39,904 nucleotides of DNA from Opitutia bacterium (GTDB lineage: Bacteria; Verrucomicrobiota; Verrucomicrobiia; Opitutales; Seribacteraceae), in NCBI GenBank assembly GCA_018645725.1, contig JABGWD010000314.1, positions 1 to 39,904 on the forward strand. The letters run 5' to 3'. The notes below the pieces were generated by a model. The model was not told the origin of the DNA and made no database searches. It saw nothing but the letters and a program-made list of their open reading frames with translations. Position numbers and translations under genes: made by a program. Positions 16,588 to 24,558 of the stretch are shown piece by piece. Numbering within the stretch: the stretch's first letter is position 1; the number at the start of each line of letters is the position of its first letter.

Positions 16588-18678
16588 ATGAAAACCGCAC
16601 TTCTCCCATTCCTTTTCCTCTCCATGCTGTCCCCCTTTTTCGCATCCGGTGGGGAAGGGGACGAAATGCTCGCGAAGTACCTCGAGCGCCGGACGGTTCA
16701 AATCGAAGACTCCTTCCTTGGGGAAGTCGGGAACAAGGAAGATTGGAACAAGCGCAAGGGCGAGTACAGGGAACGGCTCGGGTATATGCTCGGGCTTTCT
16801 TCCGACCGACCGCGCACCGATCTCAAGGCTACGATCACGGGAAAGCTCGAAGGGGATGGGTTTACCGTGGAGAACCTTCACTACCAGTCCAGTCCCGGGC
16901 TTTACGTTACGGGCAATCTCTACCTTCCGGCCGACAGGAAGAAGGGGGAGAGGTTTCCCGCGGTGCTCTACGTTTGCGGACACGGTCGGGTCAAGAAGGA
17001 CGGCGTCAGCTATGGAAACAAGGTTCATTATCATCACCATGGATCCTGGTTCGCCCGGAACGGATACGTTTGCCTGACCATCGACACCATCCAGCTCGGT
17101 GAGATCGAGGGTATTCATCACGGGACTTATTCGAAGGACATGTGGTGGTGGGTTTCGCGTGGCTATACCCCGGCCGGGGTGGAGGCCTGGAACAGCATGC
17201 GTGGAATAGATTACTTGCAAGGTCGGCCCGAGGTCGATGCCGACAGGATCGGGGTAACCGGGCGTTCCGGGGGCGGGGCCTATAGTTGGTGGGTAGCGGC
17301 TCTCGACGAGCGGGTCAAGGCGGCCGTGCCGGTAGCTGGAATCACAAGCATGCGCAACCATGTCATCGACGGTTGCGTGGAGGGCCATTGCGATTGCATG
17401 TATCAGGTGAATTCCGAGCGCTGGGACTTCGCGATGATCTCGAGCCTGGTGGCCCCCCGGGCCCTTCTCATTTCCAATACCGACAAGGATCGAATCTTCC
17501 CTCTCGACGGCGTGCTCGAGGTTCACTCCAAGACGAGGAAGCTCTACGGCTTCCTTGGGGCGGCTGGCAAACTCGGGCTCCAGATCACCGAGGGTCCGCA
17601 CAAGGACACTCAGGATCTGCGCGTCCATGCATTCTCCTGGTTCAATCGTTTTCTCAAGGATCAAAATTCACCTCCGCTCATTGACAAGCCGGCGATCAAG
17701 TACTTCGAGCCCGAACAACTCAAGGTTTTCAAAAGCATCCCTGCGGATGAGAAGACCTCGAGCATACACGAAACTTTCGTGCCCGTTGCCTCCGCGCCCC
17801 CGGTTCCGAAAGACAAGAGCGATTGGAAGAAATACCGCGACAAGGTCCGTGCGGAACTCGATGAGAAGGTTTTCGGAGCTTGGCCAAAGAAGAGCCCGGA
17901 GGCAAAGGGAGAAACCTTGTTCGACCTTTCGTCCGGGGGCATTGGTTTTTCCGTCCACCGGTTCGTATCTCAGGAACCTTGGGAGCTTTCGCTCTATCTC
18001 GTTCACCGCGAAGGCTTGGATCGGGAAGACCTCGACCTTGTCGTACTGAACGTCCTGGACGAGAAAGGATGGAATGATTTTGCGGGCACCTACGGGAAAA
18101 CCTTCGGGAAGGGGTTTCCAAAGGGGCTGAAGCTGCCTGCCCATGATGCCAAGGCTTTCGATTCGGAAAGGAAGATGTTCAAAAACCACAAGTGGGCCAT
18201 GGCTTACGTCGTTCCCCGTGGAATTGGGCCGACCGCATGGTCGGGTGATGCCCGCAAGCGCAACCAGATCCTGCGCAGGTTCTATCTCCTCGGGGAGACC
18301 CTCGATGGCATGCGGGTATTCGACGTCGTTCGCTCGGTCAGTTCTCTGCGGGCGGTCCAAGGGATGGGCAAGGTTCCTCTCTGGATGCAGGCGAATAGCC
18401 AAATGGCGACCAACCTCCTCTATGCATCTCTTTACGTGCCCGAGGTTACCCGCCTGGACTTGCATGATCTGCCCGAATCCCACAGGGCAGGACCGGCTTA
18501 CCTGAACGTTCTTCGGGTGTTGGACCTGCCCCAAGCGGTTGCTTTGGCAGGTGAGCGGACCCGGGTCGTGCTTTACCAACCTGGTGCGAAGTATGATGAT
18601 TTCCCCCTGCAGGTGGCCGAGGCCCTTGGTTTTGGTCCCAAGGCAATCAGCGTACGCAAGAGCATGTCGGGGAATTGA
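16588..18678 (+). CDS. Secreted alpha/beta hydrolase (acetyl xylan esterase/prolyl oligopeptidase-like)
   Basis: This 696-residue protein has a signal peptide (MKTALLPFLFLSMLSPFFASG). The alpha/beta hydrolase domain covers about 60-375. The nucleophile elbow is GRSGGG with Ser227, and candidate partners are Asp299 or Asp301 in SNTDKDR and His338 in EGPHKD, in the usual order. The HCDCMY segment recurs in exported hydrolases of these phyla. The C-terminal 300 residues look like a second, partly degenerate hydrolase fold without a clear triad. Substrates are probably ester groups on polysaccharide; a peptidase cannot be excluded. It ends the plus-strand run, 65 bases after the cytochrome c/WD40 gene. 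Its stop codon lies inside a hairpin facing a convergent gene. Confidence 0.85.
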   Translation: MKTALLPFLFLSMLSPFFASGGEGDEMLAKYLERRTVQIEDSFLGEVGNKEDWNKRKGEYRERLGYMLGLSSDRPRTDLKATITGKLEGDGFTVENLHYQSSPGLYVTGNLYLPADRKKGERFPAVLYVCGHGRVKKDGVSYGNKVHYHHHGSWFARNGYVCLTIDTIQLGEIEGIHHGTYSKDMWWWVSRGYTPAGVEAWNSMRGIDYLQGRPEVDADRIGVTGRSGGGAYSWWVAALDERVKAAVPVAGITSMRNHVIDGCVEGHCDCMYQVNSERWDFAMISSLVAPRALLISNTDKDRIFPLDGVLEVHSKTRKLYGFLGAAGKLGLQITEGPHKDTQDLRVHAFSWFNRFLKDQNSPPLIDKPAIKYFEPEQLKVFKSIPADEKTSSIHETFVPVASAPPVPKDKSDWKKYRDKVRAELDEKVFGAWPKKSPEAKGETLFDLSSGGIGFSVHRFVSQEPWELSLYLVHREGLDREDLDLVVLNVLDEKGWNDFAGTYGKTFGKGFPKGLKLPAHDAKAFDSERKMFKNHKWAMAYVVPRGIGPTAWSGDARKRNQILRRFYLLGETLDGMRVFDVVRSVSSLRAVQGMGKVPLWMQANSQMATNLLYASLYVPEVTRLDLHDLPESHRAGPAYLNVLRVLDLPQAVALAGERTRVVLYQPGAKYDDFPLQVAEALGFGPKAISVRKSMSGN

Positions 18679-18684
18679 TTCCCC
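18669..18684. terminator. Hairpin spanning a stop codon between convergent genes
   Basis: GGGGAA-TTGA-TTCCCC forms a six-pair stem with a tetraloop. It contains the TGA stop of the hydrolase (18676-18678) and lies just before the 3' end of the convergent DUF1501 gene at 18688. It lacks a T-tract on either side, so it may be a weak or factor-assisted bidirectional terminator. Confidence 0.4.
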
Positions 18685-18687
18685 GTC

Positions 18688-20073
18688 TTAGCTCAGTCCG
18701 GGAATGGGCTTGCCCGAGTGGAGAACCTGAGACACCTCCGCGGGAATACCCGCCATCGATCGGATTGCGCTCAAGTCGAGCAGACGGTCCATGATGGTGG
18801 TATAAAGATCGGGTACGTGAACGGGAATGTCCTCGGGTTGCTCGCCGTTCTTGTCCGAGGTTCCGATGACTTGGCCCATCTTGAGACCACCTCCGTAGAT
18901 CAGCAAGGGGGTTGAGCCAGCCCAGTGGTCACGCCCGCCCTTTGGGTTGATTTTCGGACCTCTGCCCATTTCTCCACAGCAAACCAGAAGGACCTTGTCC
19001 TGCAGTCCCCGGGCTTCCAAGTCTTGGATGAGTACGCTCACGGCATGATCGAAAGGCTTGCCTACGTAATCCATGCCCTCGGTCATGGTGGCGTTGTTCT
19101 TGTCGGCATGCATGTCCCAGACGAAATTCGTGGTCACGCTTATGAAACCCGATCCCCGCTCGGCCAACCGGCGGGCGAGCAAGAGAAGTTTGCCAAGAGA
19201 ATTTACGTGGTCGCGATAGCGCTCGTGGTTGTTCCAACGCTTGCTGATCTTGGTGACGTTCATCAATTTCGAGGTGTCGTAGCGCTCGATCCATTTTGGA
19301 TCTTCCTTTGTGATCTCGAAGGCATCCGCCACCCCGGCAAGCAAAGTGTCGAAGGCTTGGCCGTGAAAATGATCAAGGCCGGAGCCTTCCCCCAAACGAT
19401 CAACCGTTTTCTTCCACTGATCGACCGCTCCGAGCAAATGCCTGCGGTCATTGAGTCGGTTAGCTTCCATGCGGATTTTCAGGTCTTCCTTGAGCCCGCT
19501 GCTTCCGCTCGGGGCAAAAGGTTCGTTGGCCGTGCCAAGGAGGCCGGTGGCATTGAACTTGCCCAGGCTCATAATGGCCGGCATGGCCTCGGGTTCAACG
19601 GCCCGGGGATAGAGTATGACGTTGCGGGGGGTTCCTTTTTCCGGATGGCTTGAGCCCGCAACGTGAGCGTAATGGGATCCGATATGGGCGCCGGAGGAAT
19701 GTTTCGGGTCGACCAAGGGGCGGGCGTCATGGCTTCCGCTTTGGGTCGAGAAGGAGCGCACGATGGAGAACTTGTCGTTCAGCCTGGCTAGTTTTTCAAA
19801 GGTCGAACCGAAGGTTATTCCGGGCAGGCGGGTGGGGATCTCTCCGGTCATGCTGCGGATTTCCGAGGGGGCATCCATTTTCGGGTCAAAGGTCTCGAAC
19901 TGGCTGGGTCCTCCGTGCATGAAGAGAAAGATGACCGCCCGGTCCTTGACTAGCTTGGGGTTTTGGGAAAGGAGGGTTCGGGCTTCGAGCAAACCGGGCA
20001 TGCAAGCCCCGCCAAGAGCGCCAAGACGCAGGAAGTTTCTCCTCCCGATCCTCTGGCAGCTCAAATTCAACAT
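18688..20073 (-). CDS. DUF1501 protein with Tat signal
   Basis: This protein has 461 residues from ATG 20073. The frame is open for another 155 codons upstream, but those overlap the GNAT gene on the same strand in another frame and show no protein character. GRRNFLRLGALGG at residues 10-22 is the Tat-type motif. Signatures are HGGPSQFETFDPKMDAP (53-69), VWDMHADK and GEMGRGPKINPKGGRDHW (about 364-381). Gly replaces the usual Thr of GRTP, which is unique among the six copies here. It is closest in architecture to the DUF1501 gene at 993-2429; both end in PIP.L. No DUF1549/DUF1553 gene is adjacent. Function is unknown. Confidence 0.9.
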   Translation of the reverse strand: MLNLSCQRIGRRNFLRLGALGGACMPGLLEARTLLSQNPKLVKDRAVIFLFMHGGPSQFETFDPKMDAPSEIRSMTGEIPTRLPGITFGSTFEKLARLNDKFSIVRSFSTQSGSHDARPLVDPKHSSGAHIGSHYAHVAGSSHPEKGTPRNVILYPRAVEPEAMPAIMSLGKFNATGLLGTANEPFAPSGSSGLKEDLKIRMEANRLNDRRHLLGAVDQWKKTVDRLGEGSGLDHFHGQAFDTLLAGVADAFEITKEDPKWIERYDTSKLMNVTKISKRWNNHERYRDHVNSLGKLLLLARRLAERGSGFISVTTNFVWDMHADKNNATMTEGMDYVGKPFDHAVSVLIQDLEARGLQDKVLLVCCGEMGRGPKINPKGGRDHWAGSTPLLIYGGGLKMGQVIGTSDKNGEQPEDIPVHVPDLYTTIMDRLLDLSAIRSMAGIPAEVSQVLHSGKPIPGLS

Positions 20074-20192
20074 GGGTTGATTATAAGCTCTTATTCTCCG
20101 TCTTGTCATGCGGATAGTTTGTTTTTTTCCCTTTTTTTCCGACAACCCTTTTCTTGTCTTTGCCTTTCGGTTGACTGGAAGGAATGATAACC

Positions 20193-20214
20193 AGGCAAAT
20201 CCGCCTTTTTGCCT
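20193..20214 (-). terminator. Hairpin after the GNAT gene
   Basis: AGGCAAA (20193-20199) pairs exactly with TTTGCCT (20208-20214), with an eight-base loop. It lies six bases beyond the stop of the minus-strand GNAT gene and about 120 bases before the next minus-strand gene. The absence of a T-tract makes intrinsic termination uncertain. Confidence 0.4.
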
Positions 20215-20219
20215 AGGGC

Positions 20220-21161
20220 TTATCCCGTCTCGGGCATGAAGGTGGGCATAATCACGCCCTTGGTCGATTGTGGCTCGCCCAAGCACTGGGCGAAATGAAT
20301 CTCGCAATTCCTCGCCCCCCATGAATACGCGGTTTTTACCGCATGGGCGGCATCGACCGGAAGCAGGAAGACTGGGCAGCGCCCGCGGAAAAAATCGAGT
20401 TGAGCAGCCAGCAAGGCGGTTGTGATCTCTTCCGAGCGGGCAACCCCCGGTCCGATCATCTGGCTCCCCGGGTGGTTGACCGAGGAGAGGAAGCCAAGCA
20501 GGCTCCCGTCTTTGTCCCGATAGGTTACCGTTTTCCAAATACCGTCCGCATTCTCGATGAAATGGGAAAAATCCTTGGCCCGTTCGATCCCGACCAGCTC
20601 GCGTTCCAGTTCGACCATGTCCGTAACGTCCCCAAGCTCAGCTTCCCGAACGCAATCGTTTTCGGGCAATTCGTCGTTCAGGCCGTCCTTGGGGACCTCG
20701 AGGTAGAGATCTTGAAAGCTCAGAAACGGGACGAATCCCTTTTTCGTGTAGAGGGAAAAGGAATCGAGGTTATGGGCGCTCGAGACCAGACGGAGCGGCA
20801 AGTCTTTTTCCTCAGCGTAGGCAATGATCCAAGAGAGCAAGGAACCTGCAATTCCCTTGCCGAAAAAGTCGGAATGGACGTTCATGATCCCGAGCGAGAC
20901 GTGAGTGGAGCGGGGATGATAGAAGCACGACCCGGCAATTTTTCTGCTCTCCGGACAGACCGCAACGAGGCAGCAACCCGGATCGAGAGCCTCGTAGACC
21001 TCGCAGAAAAGACGGGCATCGGAAGTCGGTCCGGTAAAGATCGGGCTTTTCCCACTCGCAACGTACCAGGAATTCGTCGACTCGTGAATCAATTCAGCCA
21101 CGACGTCCCACTCGTCCGTCTTCATCGGACGCAATTCGAAAGCAGGAGAAGGATTTGCCAT
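20220..21161 (-). CDS. Tandem GNAT-family acetyltransferase
   Basis: This 313-residue cytoplasmic protein appears to hold two GNAT folds. The N-terminal one (about 8-155) shows the acetyl-CoA-binding motif A around GIMNVHSDFFGKGIAGSLL (91-109) and the C-terminal SFSLYTKKGFVP. The second, about 165-300, starts VREAELGDVTDMVELE and lacks an obvious QxxGxG/A loop, so it may serve structure or substrate binding. The family transfers acetyl groups to amines; the substrate cannot be read from sequence. It starts nine bases after the sulfatase stop and is probably co-transcribed with it, so an amino-sugar or antibiotic-type amine is possible but speculative. Confidence 0.8.
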   Translation of the reverse strand: MANPSPAFELRPMKTDEWDVVAELIHESTNSWYVASGKSPIFTGPTSDARLFCEVYEALDPGCCLVAVCPESRKIAGSCFYHPRSTHVSLGIMNVHSDFFGKGIAGSLLSWIIAYAEEKDLPLRLVSSAHNLDSFSLYTKKGFVPFLSFQDLYLEVPKDGLNDELPENDCVREAELGDVTDMVELERELVGIERAKDFSHFIENADGIWKTVTYRDKDGSLLGFLSSVNHPGSQMIGPGVARSEEITTALLAAQLDFFRGRCPVFLLPVDAAHAVKTAYSWGARNCEIHFAQCLGEPQSTKGVIMPTFMPETG

Positions 21162-21170
21162 CGTTTCGTC

Positions 21171-23132
21171 CTATCGTTTGCCCTGCACGTTATCGAGAAA
21201 GGCCTGACAGGAGAAGCCCACGAACATGGCCATGTCCTCGTCGCCGGGGAGCACGATCACGGGTGAGAGATCGGGAGGGCGGATTTTGTGGGCCCGCTTG
21301 AGGCAGGCTTGCATGGCAGGAACGGCATCCTTCGCTTTTTTGCCCAAGAGCTCGATCGTTCGGGCGGCATGGGTTACCACGATCAGATTCTTGTGCTCGA
21401 GTTCCTTGATCAGAACGGGTAGAGCCGATGCGATCTGTCCCTGCCGGGCCAAGGCGTTGGCCGCCTCGATCCGGACGGATGGCGAAGAATCTTTCAAGGC
21501 CTTGCCCAAGGCGAGTCCTGCCTTTTCGCTGAGTTTTCCCTTCCGGGCGCCGAACCCGATCGCTCCCCAGTAGCGGACGAGCTCGTTTTCCGATTGAAGA
21601 TTGGCGAGCAGGATTTTCTCACTCGCGGAGCCAACCCCGGAAGCTGCCTTGCGGACGGGTTCCAGATCGATCTTGCCAGACTTTCCAACTACCCAGCCCG
21701 AGCTTCCGGCAAAAGCTTGCCAAGCCTCGTATTCCGGGAGGTAACCAAGGTCATGTGTCTTGCTCACGTGCTTGACATGCTCCTTGCGCAGGCGGGCGAG
21801 AATCTTTTTGTGTTCGGCCGACTTGGCGAGGTTTTTGAGGTTCTGCGGATCCTTCCGGCAATCGTACAGTTCCTCAAGCGGACGGGTCGGACCGGCGAAA
21901 TGCCACTGGGTGGCCGTCATCTTCTTGCTATCGGTCAGGCGGTAGAACTCATGCCTGATTTCCCCCAAGTCGGGCCAAACCGTGGGCTGGTTGTATCCGA
22001 GATGGGGCATGTAGTTGCGAATGTAAAGGAAGTCCTTGTCACGGACCGAACGGGCAAGGTCGCGCACTTCGTCCACCCGGTCGCGATGCCCGTAGACGTA
22101 TTTTCGGGCCTTCGTGTTCTTGGGACCGAGGAAGGGTTTGCCCTGCATGTATTTCGGGATGGCGGTTCCCGTCAGGCTGAGCACGGTTGGCCCGAAGTCG
22201 ACGAAGGCGACCAAGCGGCCGATCGTCTTTCCGTCTTCGGCCGGGGCGTATTTTTTCCATTTGTCAGGGAAGCGAATCATCAAGGGTACGTGCATCCCGC
22301 TGTCCAGGAGAGCCCGCTTGTGCCTGGGCATGCCCGATCCATGGTCGGAGTAAAAGAAAACGATCGTGTTTTCGGCCAATCCGTCCTCCTCGAGTTGTTT
22401 GAGGATGCTCCCGACCTCTTTGTCCATGGCCGTCACGCAGTCGTGAAACCGGGCGAGGGTCTTGCGCACGACGGGGGTGTCCGGGTAGTAGGGGGGGAGG
22501 GTTATCTTCTTCGGGTCGTGGATCTCGTCGGGGGATAGCTTGGACTGAACTTCCTTTTGAAAGCGCTCGTAGGGCCAGACCATGGACCGGCTCTGGTGAG
22601 AGGTCATAAGGTTGAAGACCGAAAAGAAGGGCTTTTTCTTATCTGAACGCTTGCGCCAGTGGGCAGTGCCCGAGCTCTCGTCCCAAGAACTCTTGATTAT
22701 GTCCTGATAATTTCCCGAGTTGTAATCGGTTTTGACGTTATTGGTCGCGTAGTATCCATCCTTGCGCAGGAGGGCTGGAAAACCCTTCATGTAAGAGGGC
22801 AGGGGGAAACCCGACCGCATCTGCTGGGTTCCGAGGGAGGGGGGGTAGGACCCGTTGATGAGGCAGGAACGCGAAGGGGAGCAGACCGGGGCGGAGGCAA
22901 ATGCATGAGAGTAGCGGACGCTCTGCTTGGCCAAGGCATCGATGTTCGGAGTAATGGCATCCGGGTGTCCGTAGCATCCGAGAACCGGACTCATGTCCTC
23001 GGCCGTGATCCAGAGAACGTTGGGTTTGCCATATGACAAAAGAGGTGTGAGCAGAAACAAGAGGAGCAATGCGAACCTCGAGAATGGAAGAAAACATATT
23101 TTTAAGATGCTAAGTAATTTCATTTGGAACAT
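21171..23132 (-). CDS. Sulfatase (S1 family) with C-terminal HEAT-like repeats
   Basis: This protein is about 653 residues from ATG 23132; starts at 23186 and 23123 are also possible, and none has a strong ribosome binding site. The short N-region before the hydrophobic FALLLLFLLTPLLSYG favours 23132 or 23123. The protein is exported. The formylglycine signature CSPSR starts at Cys84, and the modification would need a formylglycine-generating enzyme, not seen in this window. NVLWITAEDMSP supplies early metal ligands and FFYSDHGSGMPRHK a later Asp-His pair. The last 110 residues form HEAT/PBS-like helical repeats (VRYWGAIGFGARKG, VRIEAANALARQG, VTHAARTIELLG). Expected chemistry is hydrolysis of sulfate esters, probably on polysaccharides. 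It heads a likely unit with the GNAT gene. Confidence 0.88.
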   Translation of the reverse strand: MFQMKLLSILKICFLPFSRFALLLLFLLTPLLSYGKPNVLWITAEDMSPVLGCYGHPDAITPNIDALAKQSVRYSHAFASAPVCSPSRSCLINGSYPPSLGTQQMRSGFPLPSYMKGFPALLRKDGYYATNNVKTDYNSGNYQDIIKSSWDESSGTAHWRKRSDKKKPFFSVFNLMTSHQSRSMVWPYERFQKEVQSKLSPDEIHDPKKITLPPYYPDTPVVRKTLARFHDCVTAMDKEVGSILKQLEEDGLAENTIVFFYSDHGSGMPRHKRALLDSGMHVPLMIRFPDKWKKYAPAEDGKTIGRLVAFVDFGPTVLSLTGTAIPKYMQGKPFLGPKNTKARKYVYGHRDRVDEVRDLARSVRDKDFLYIRNYMPHLGYNQPTVWPDLGEIRHEFYRLTDSKKMTATQWHFAGPTRPLEELYDCRKDPQNLKNLAKSAEHKKILARLRKEHVKHVSKTHDLGYLPEYEAWQAFAGSSGWVVGKSGKIDLEPVRKAASGVGSASEKILLANLQSENELVRYWGAIGFGARKGKLSEKAGLALGKALKDSSPSVRIEAANALARQGQIASALPVLIKELEHKNLIVVTHAARTIELLGKKAKDAVPAMQACLKRAHKIRPPDLSPVIVLPGDEDMAMFVGFSCQAFLDNVQGKR

Positions 23133-23546
23133 CAGAAGAACTTCATAATCGTTTGGTGGCAATCGAGTTTTGCCTTTCGTTGGCATTTCCTGTCTCCGAA
23201 TCCGAATTTATAGCCGAAAGTGTTGTCTCTCCATATACCCGCGTTTCGCCAACTTCTTTCGGGTAAAAACAAGAGCTTCGTTCTTTTACCAAAGAAGTGA
23301 AGGAAAGTGATCAAAAACAAGTAAAGTATTGATAAAAGTTGATAAGTGCATAAAGTTTCTCGTTTCAATTATCAGTTGGCTACAGCGGAATGCGGGATTT
23401 CTGCAAAGTAACGATTTCGGGTGCAGTTGGGTAGTCGAAACCTTTTTCTAAAGTAGCTTTATTGCACAATCCTGTTTCCCGGTAATGTAGTGCACATAAA
23501 AACAAGGAATATAGTGTAAACATTGAAAAATAAGTCTAAAGTTGGT
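23133..23546. other. AT-rich intergenic region
   Basis: About 410 bases lie between the divergent sulfatase and HDOD-like genes, noticeably richer in A and T than the genes to the left. No convincing small gene was found. It holds one long imperfect hairpin, listed separately, and must contain the promoters of both flanking genes, but no -35/-10 pair stands out. A frame runs leftward from 23368 but has no protein-like character. Confidence 0.5.
23252..23298. repeat. Imperfect inverted repeat upstream of the sulfatase
   Basis: ACTTCTTT-CG-GGTAAAA (23252-23268) pairs with TTTTACCAAAGAAGT (23284-23298) over 15 pairs with a two-base bulge and a 15-base loop. There is no T-tract on either strand after the stem, so it is not an obvious terminator. 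It may be an operator or a leader structure for the sulfatase. Confidence 0.4.
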
Positions 23547-24377
23547 ATGCCTGTGTCATATACTATTGATAACAGTTTCATCAAAATTATGATAACAGCG
23601 GATTTAAACACTAATATTCCAATGCTCAGGGAGAAATTACGAGAGTTGTCTCCTACCATGACCTTGTTGCCTCGCATTGAGGGCATCATTAACAAGGACG
23701 AACCTACTTTGGAGGATATCCTCCGGGTTTGTTCTCATGACCCAAAGCTCTTGGGGCGGTTGACGAGGCGGGCCGGGTTTTCAGGTTCAGAGCAAGAGTT
23801 TGCCCGGGACATATTGTTCAAAAAGGGTTTGGGCTTTTTGAAAAGCTTGGCAATTCGTTCCATGAACAGAGAAATTTTCGAAATCCCGATGCCAAACTCT
23901 GATCTGACTCCTTTCTTGTTGAAAAAAAGAAGCGTCATTCTCGCACGCTTCCTCAAGGCTTTCTCATCCGATGTTGGGATTGGGGTTGATGAGGCATACT
24001 TGGCGGGACTCTTGTTCAACTATGGCTACGTTTGCTCCGAACTCACCTGCGATGGCTTGGGTGCGGATGCGCTCGAGTTTGAACAAAACCGTTCTTATTA
24101 CGATACGTGCGCATCCGAGTTATCGTCGGAATTCGGGTTTCACAAGGTCGTCATCGAGGTAATCGAAGATGCCCATAAAGATTTTTACCAAACAAGGCTC
24201 CCTTTTGCTCAAGCTTTGCTTAGGATCGGAAACGAGACCCTTGCGAATACCGAACAAACCAACGGTACCATCGGTCGGGGAGAGAATCCCGACCGTATCC
24301 TTCTTGACGCAACGGGATTGAGGGCCCGAAAAATCTTTTCGGTGCTCAAGGATATTTCCAGAAACTACACCGTTTAG
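23547..24377 (+). CDS. Degenerate HDOD-domain protein
   Basis: This 276-residue cytoplasmic protein starts at ATG 23547. TTG 23523 has AAGGA fourteen bases upstream and is an alternative; ATG 23589 is another. LLPRIEGIINKDEPTLEDILRVCSHDPKLLGRL matches the opening helices of HDOD domains, and AYLAGLLFNYGYV aligns with the AFLAGLLHDIGKL segment, but the His-Asp pair is replaced by Asn-Tyr. HDOD proteins often lack metal-dependent hydrolysis and act in signal transduction; this one is likely a non-catalytic regulator. Its C-terminus, RILLDATGLRARKIFSVLKDI, has no recognised output domain. It stands alone between AT-rich spacers and its base composition is lower in GC than the cluster to the left. 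Confidence 0.7.
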   Translation: MPVSYTIDNSFIKIMITADLNTNIPMLREKLRELSPTMTLLPRIEGIINKDEPTLEDILRVCSHDPKLLGRLTRRAGFSGSEQEFARDILFKKGLGFLKSLAIRSMNREIFEIPMPNSDLTPFLLKKRSVILARFLKAFSSDVGIGVDEAYLAGLLFNYGYVCSELTCDGLGADALEFEQNRSYYDTCASELSSEFGFHKVVIEVIEDAHKDFYQTRLPFAQALLRIGNETLANTEQTNGTIGRGENPDRILLDATGLRARKIFSVLKDISRNYTV

Positions 24378-24395
24378 TTTTGAGCTGTTTTTAAG

Positions 24396-24419
24396 CCGAT
24401 GCCTTTCCGGGTGCGTCGG
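24396..24419 (+). terminator. Hairpin after the HDOD-like gene
   Basis: CCGATGC (24396-24402) pairs with GCGTCGG (24413-24419) with one G-U pair and a ten-base loop, 18 bases after the stop. No T-tract follows. Further on, 24489-24502 is a perfect TTTTTTCGAAAAAA palindrome just before the next gene's promoter region. Confidence 0.35.
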
Positions 24420-24558
24420 TCAGGCTTCTTGCCCGTCCATTGGATCGTTAGCCGGGTTTTCCTGGATTGGTTTTGGTGCCACGCCATTTTTTTTCGAAAA
24501 AACATTTGCGCTGTGGTATTAAGTATGTAAATATACTAAATAAACAAAAACATTACTT

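Noticed and set aside
16567-17664. A 365-codon minus-strand open frame.
   Set aside because: It is antisense to the alpha/beta hydrolase, whose signal peptide and GRSGGG motif support the plus strand.
20074-20538. 155-codon N-terminal extension of the DUF1501 gene.
   Set aside because: It overlaps the GNAT gene out of frame and would bury the Tat signal inside the protein.
24506-24537. A promoter with TTGCGC and TATACT before the orphan secreted gene.
   Set aside because: The spacing of 20 bases is too wide for a standard housekeeping promoter; only the -10-like box is mentioned, within the gene entry.
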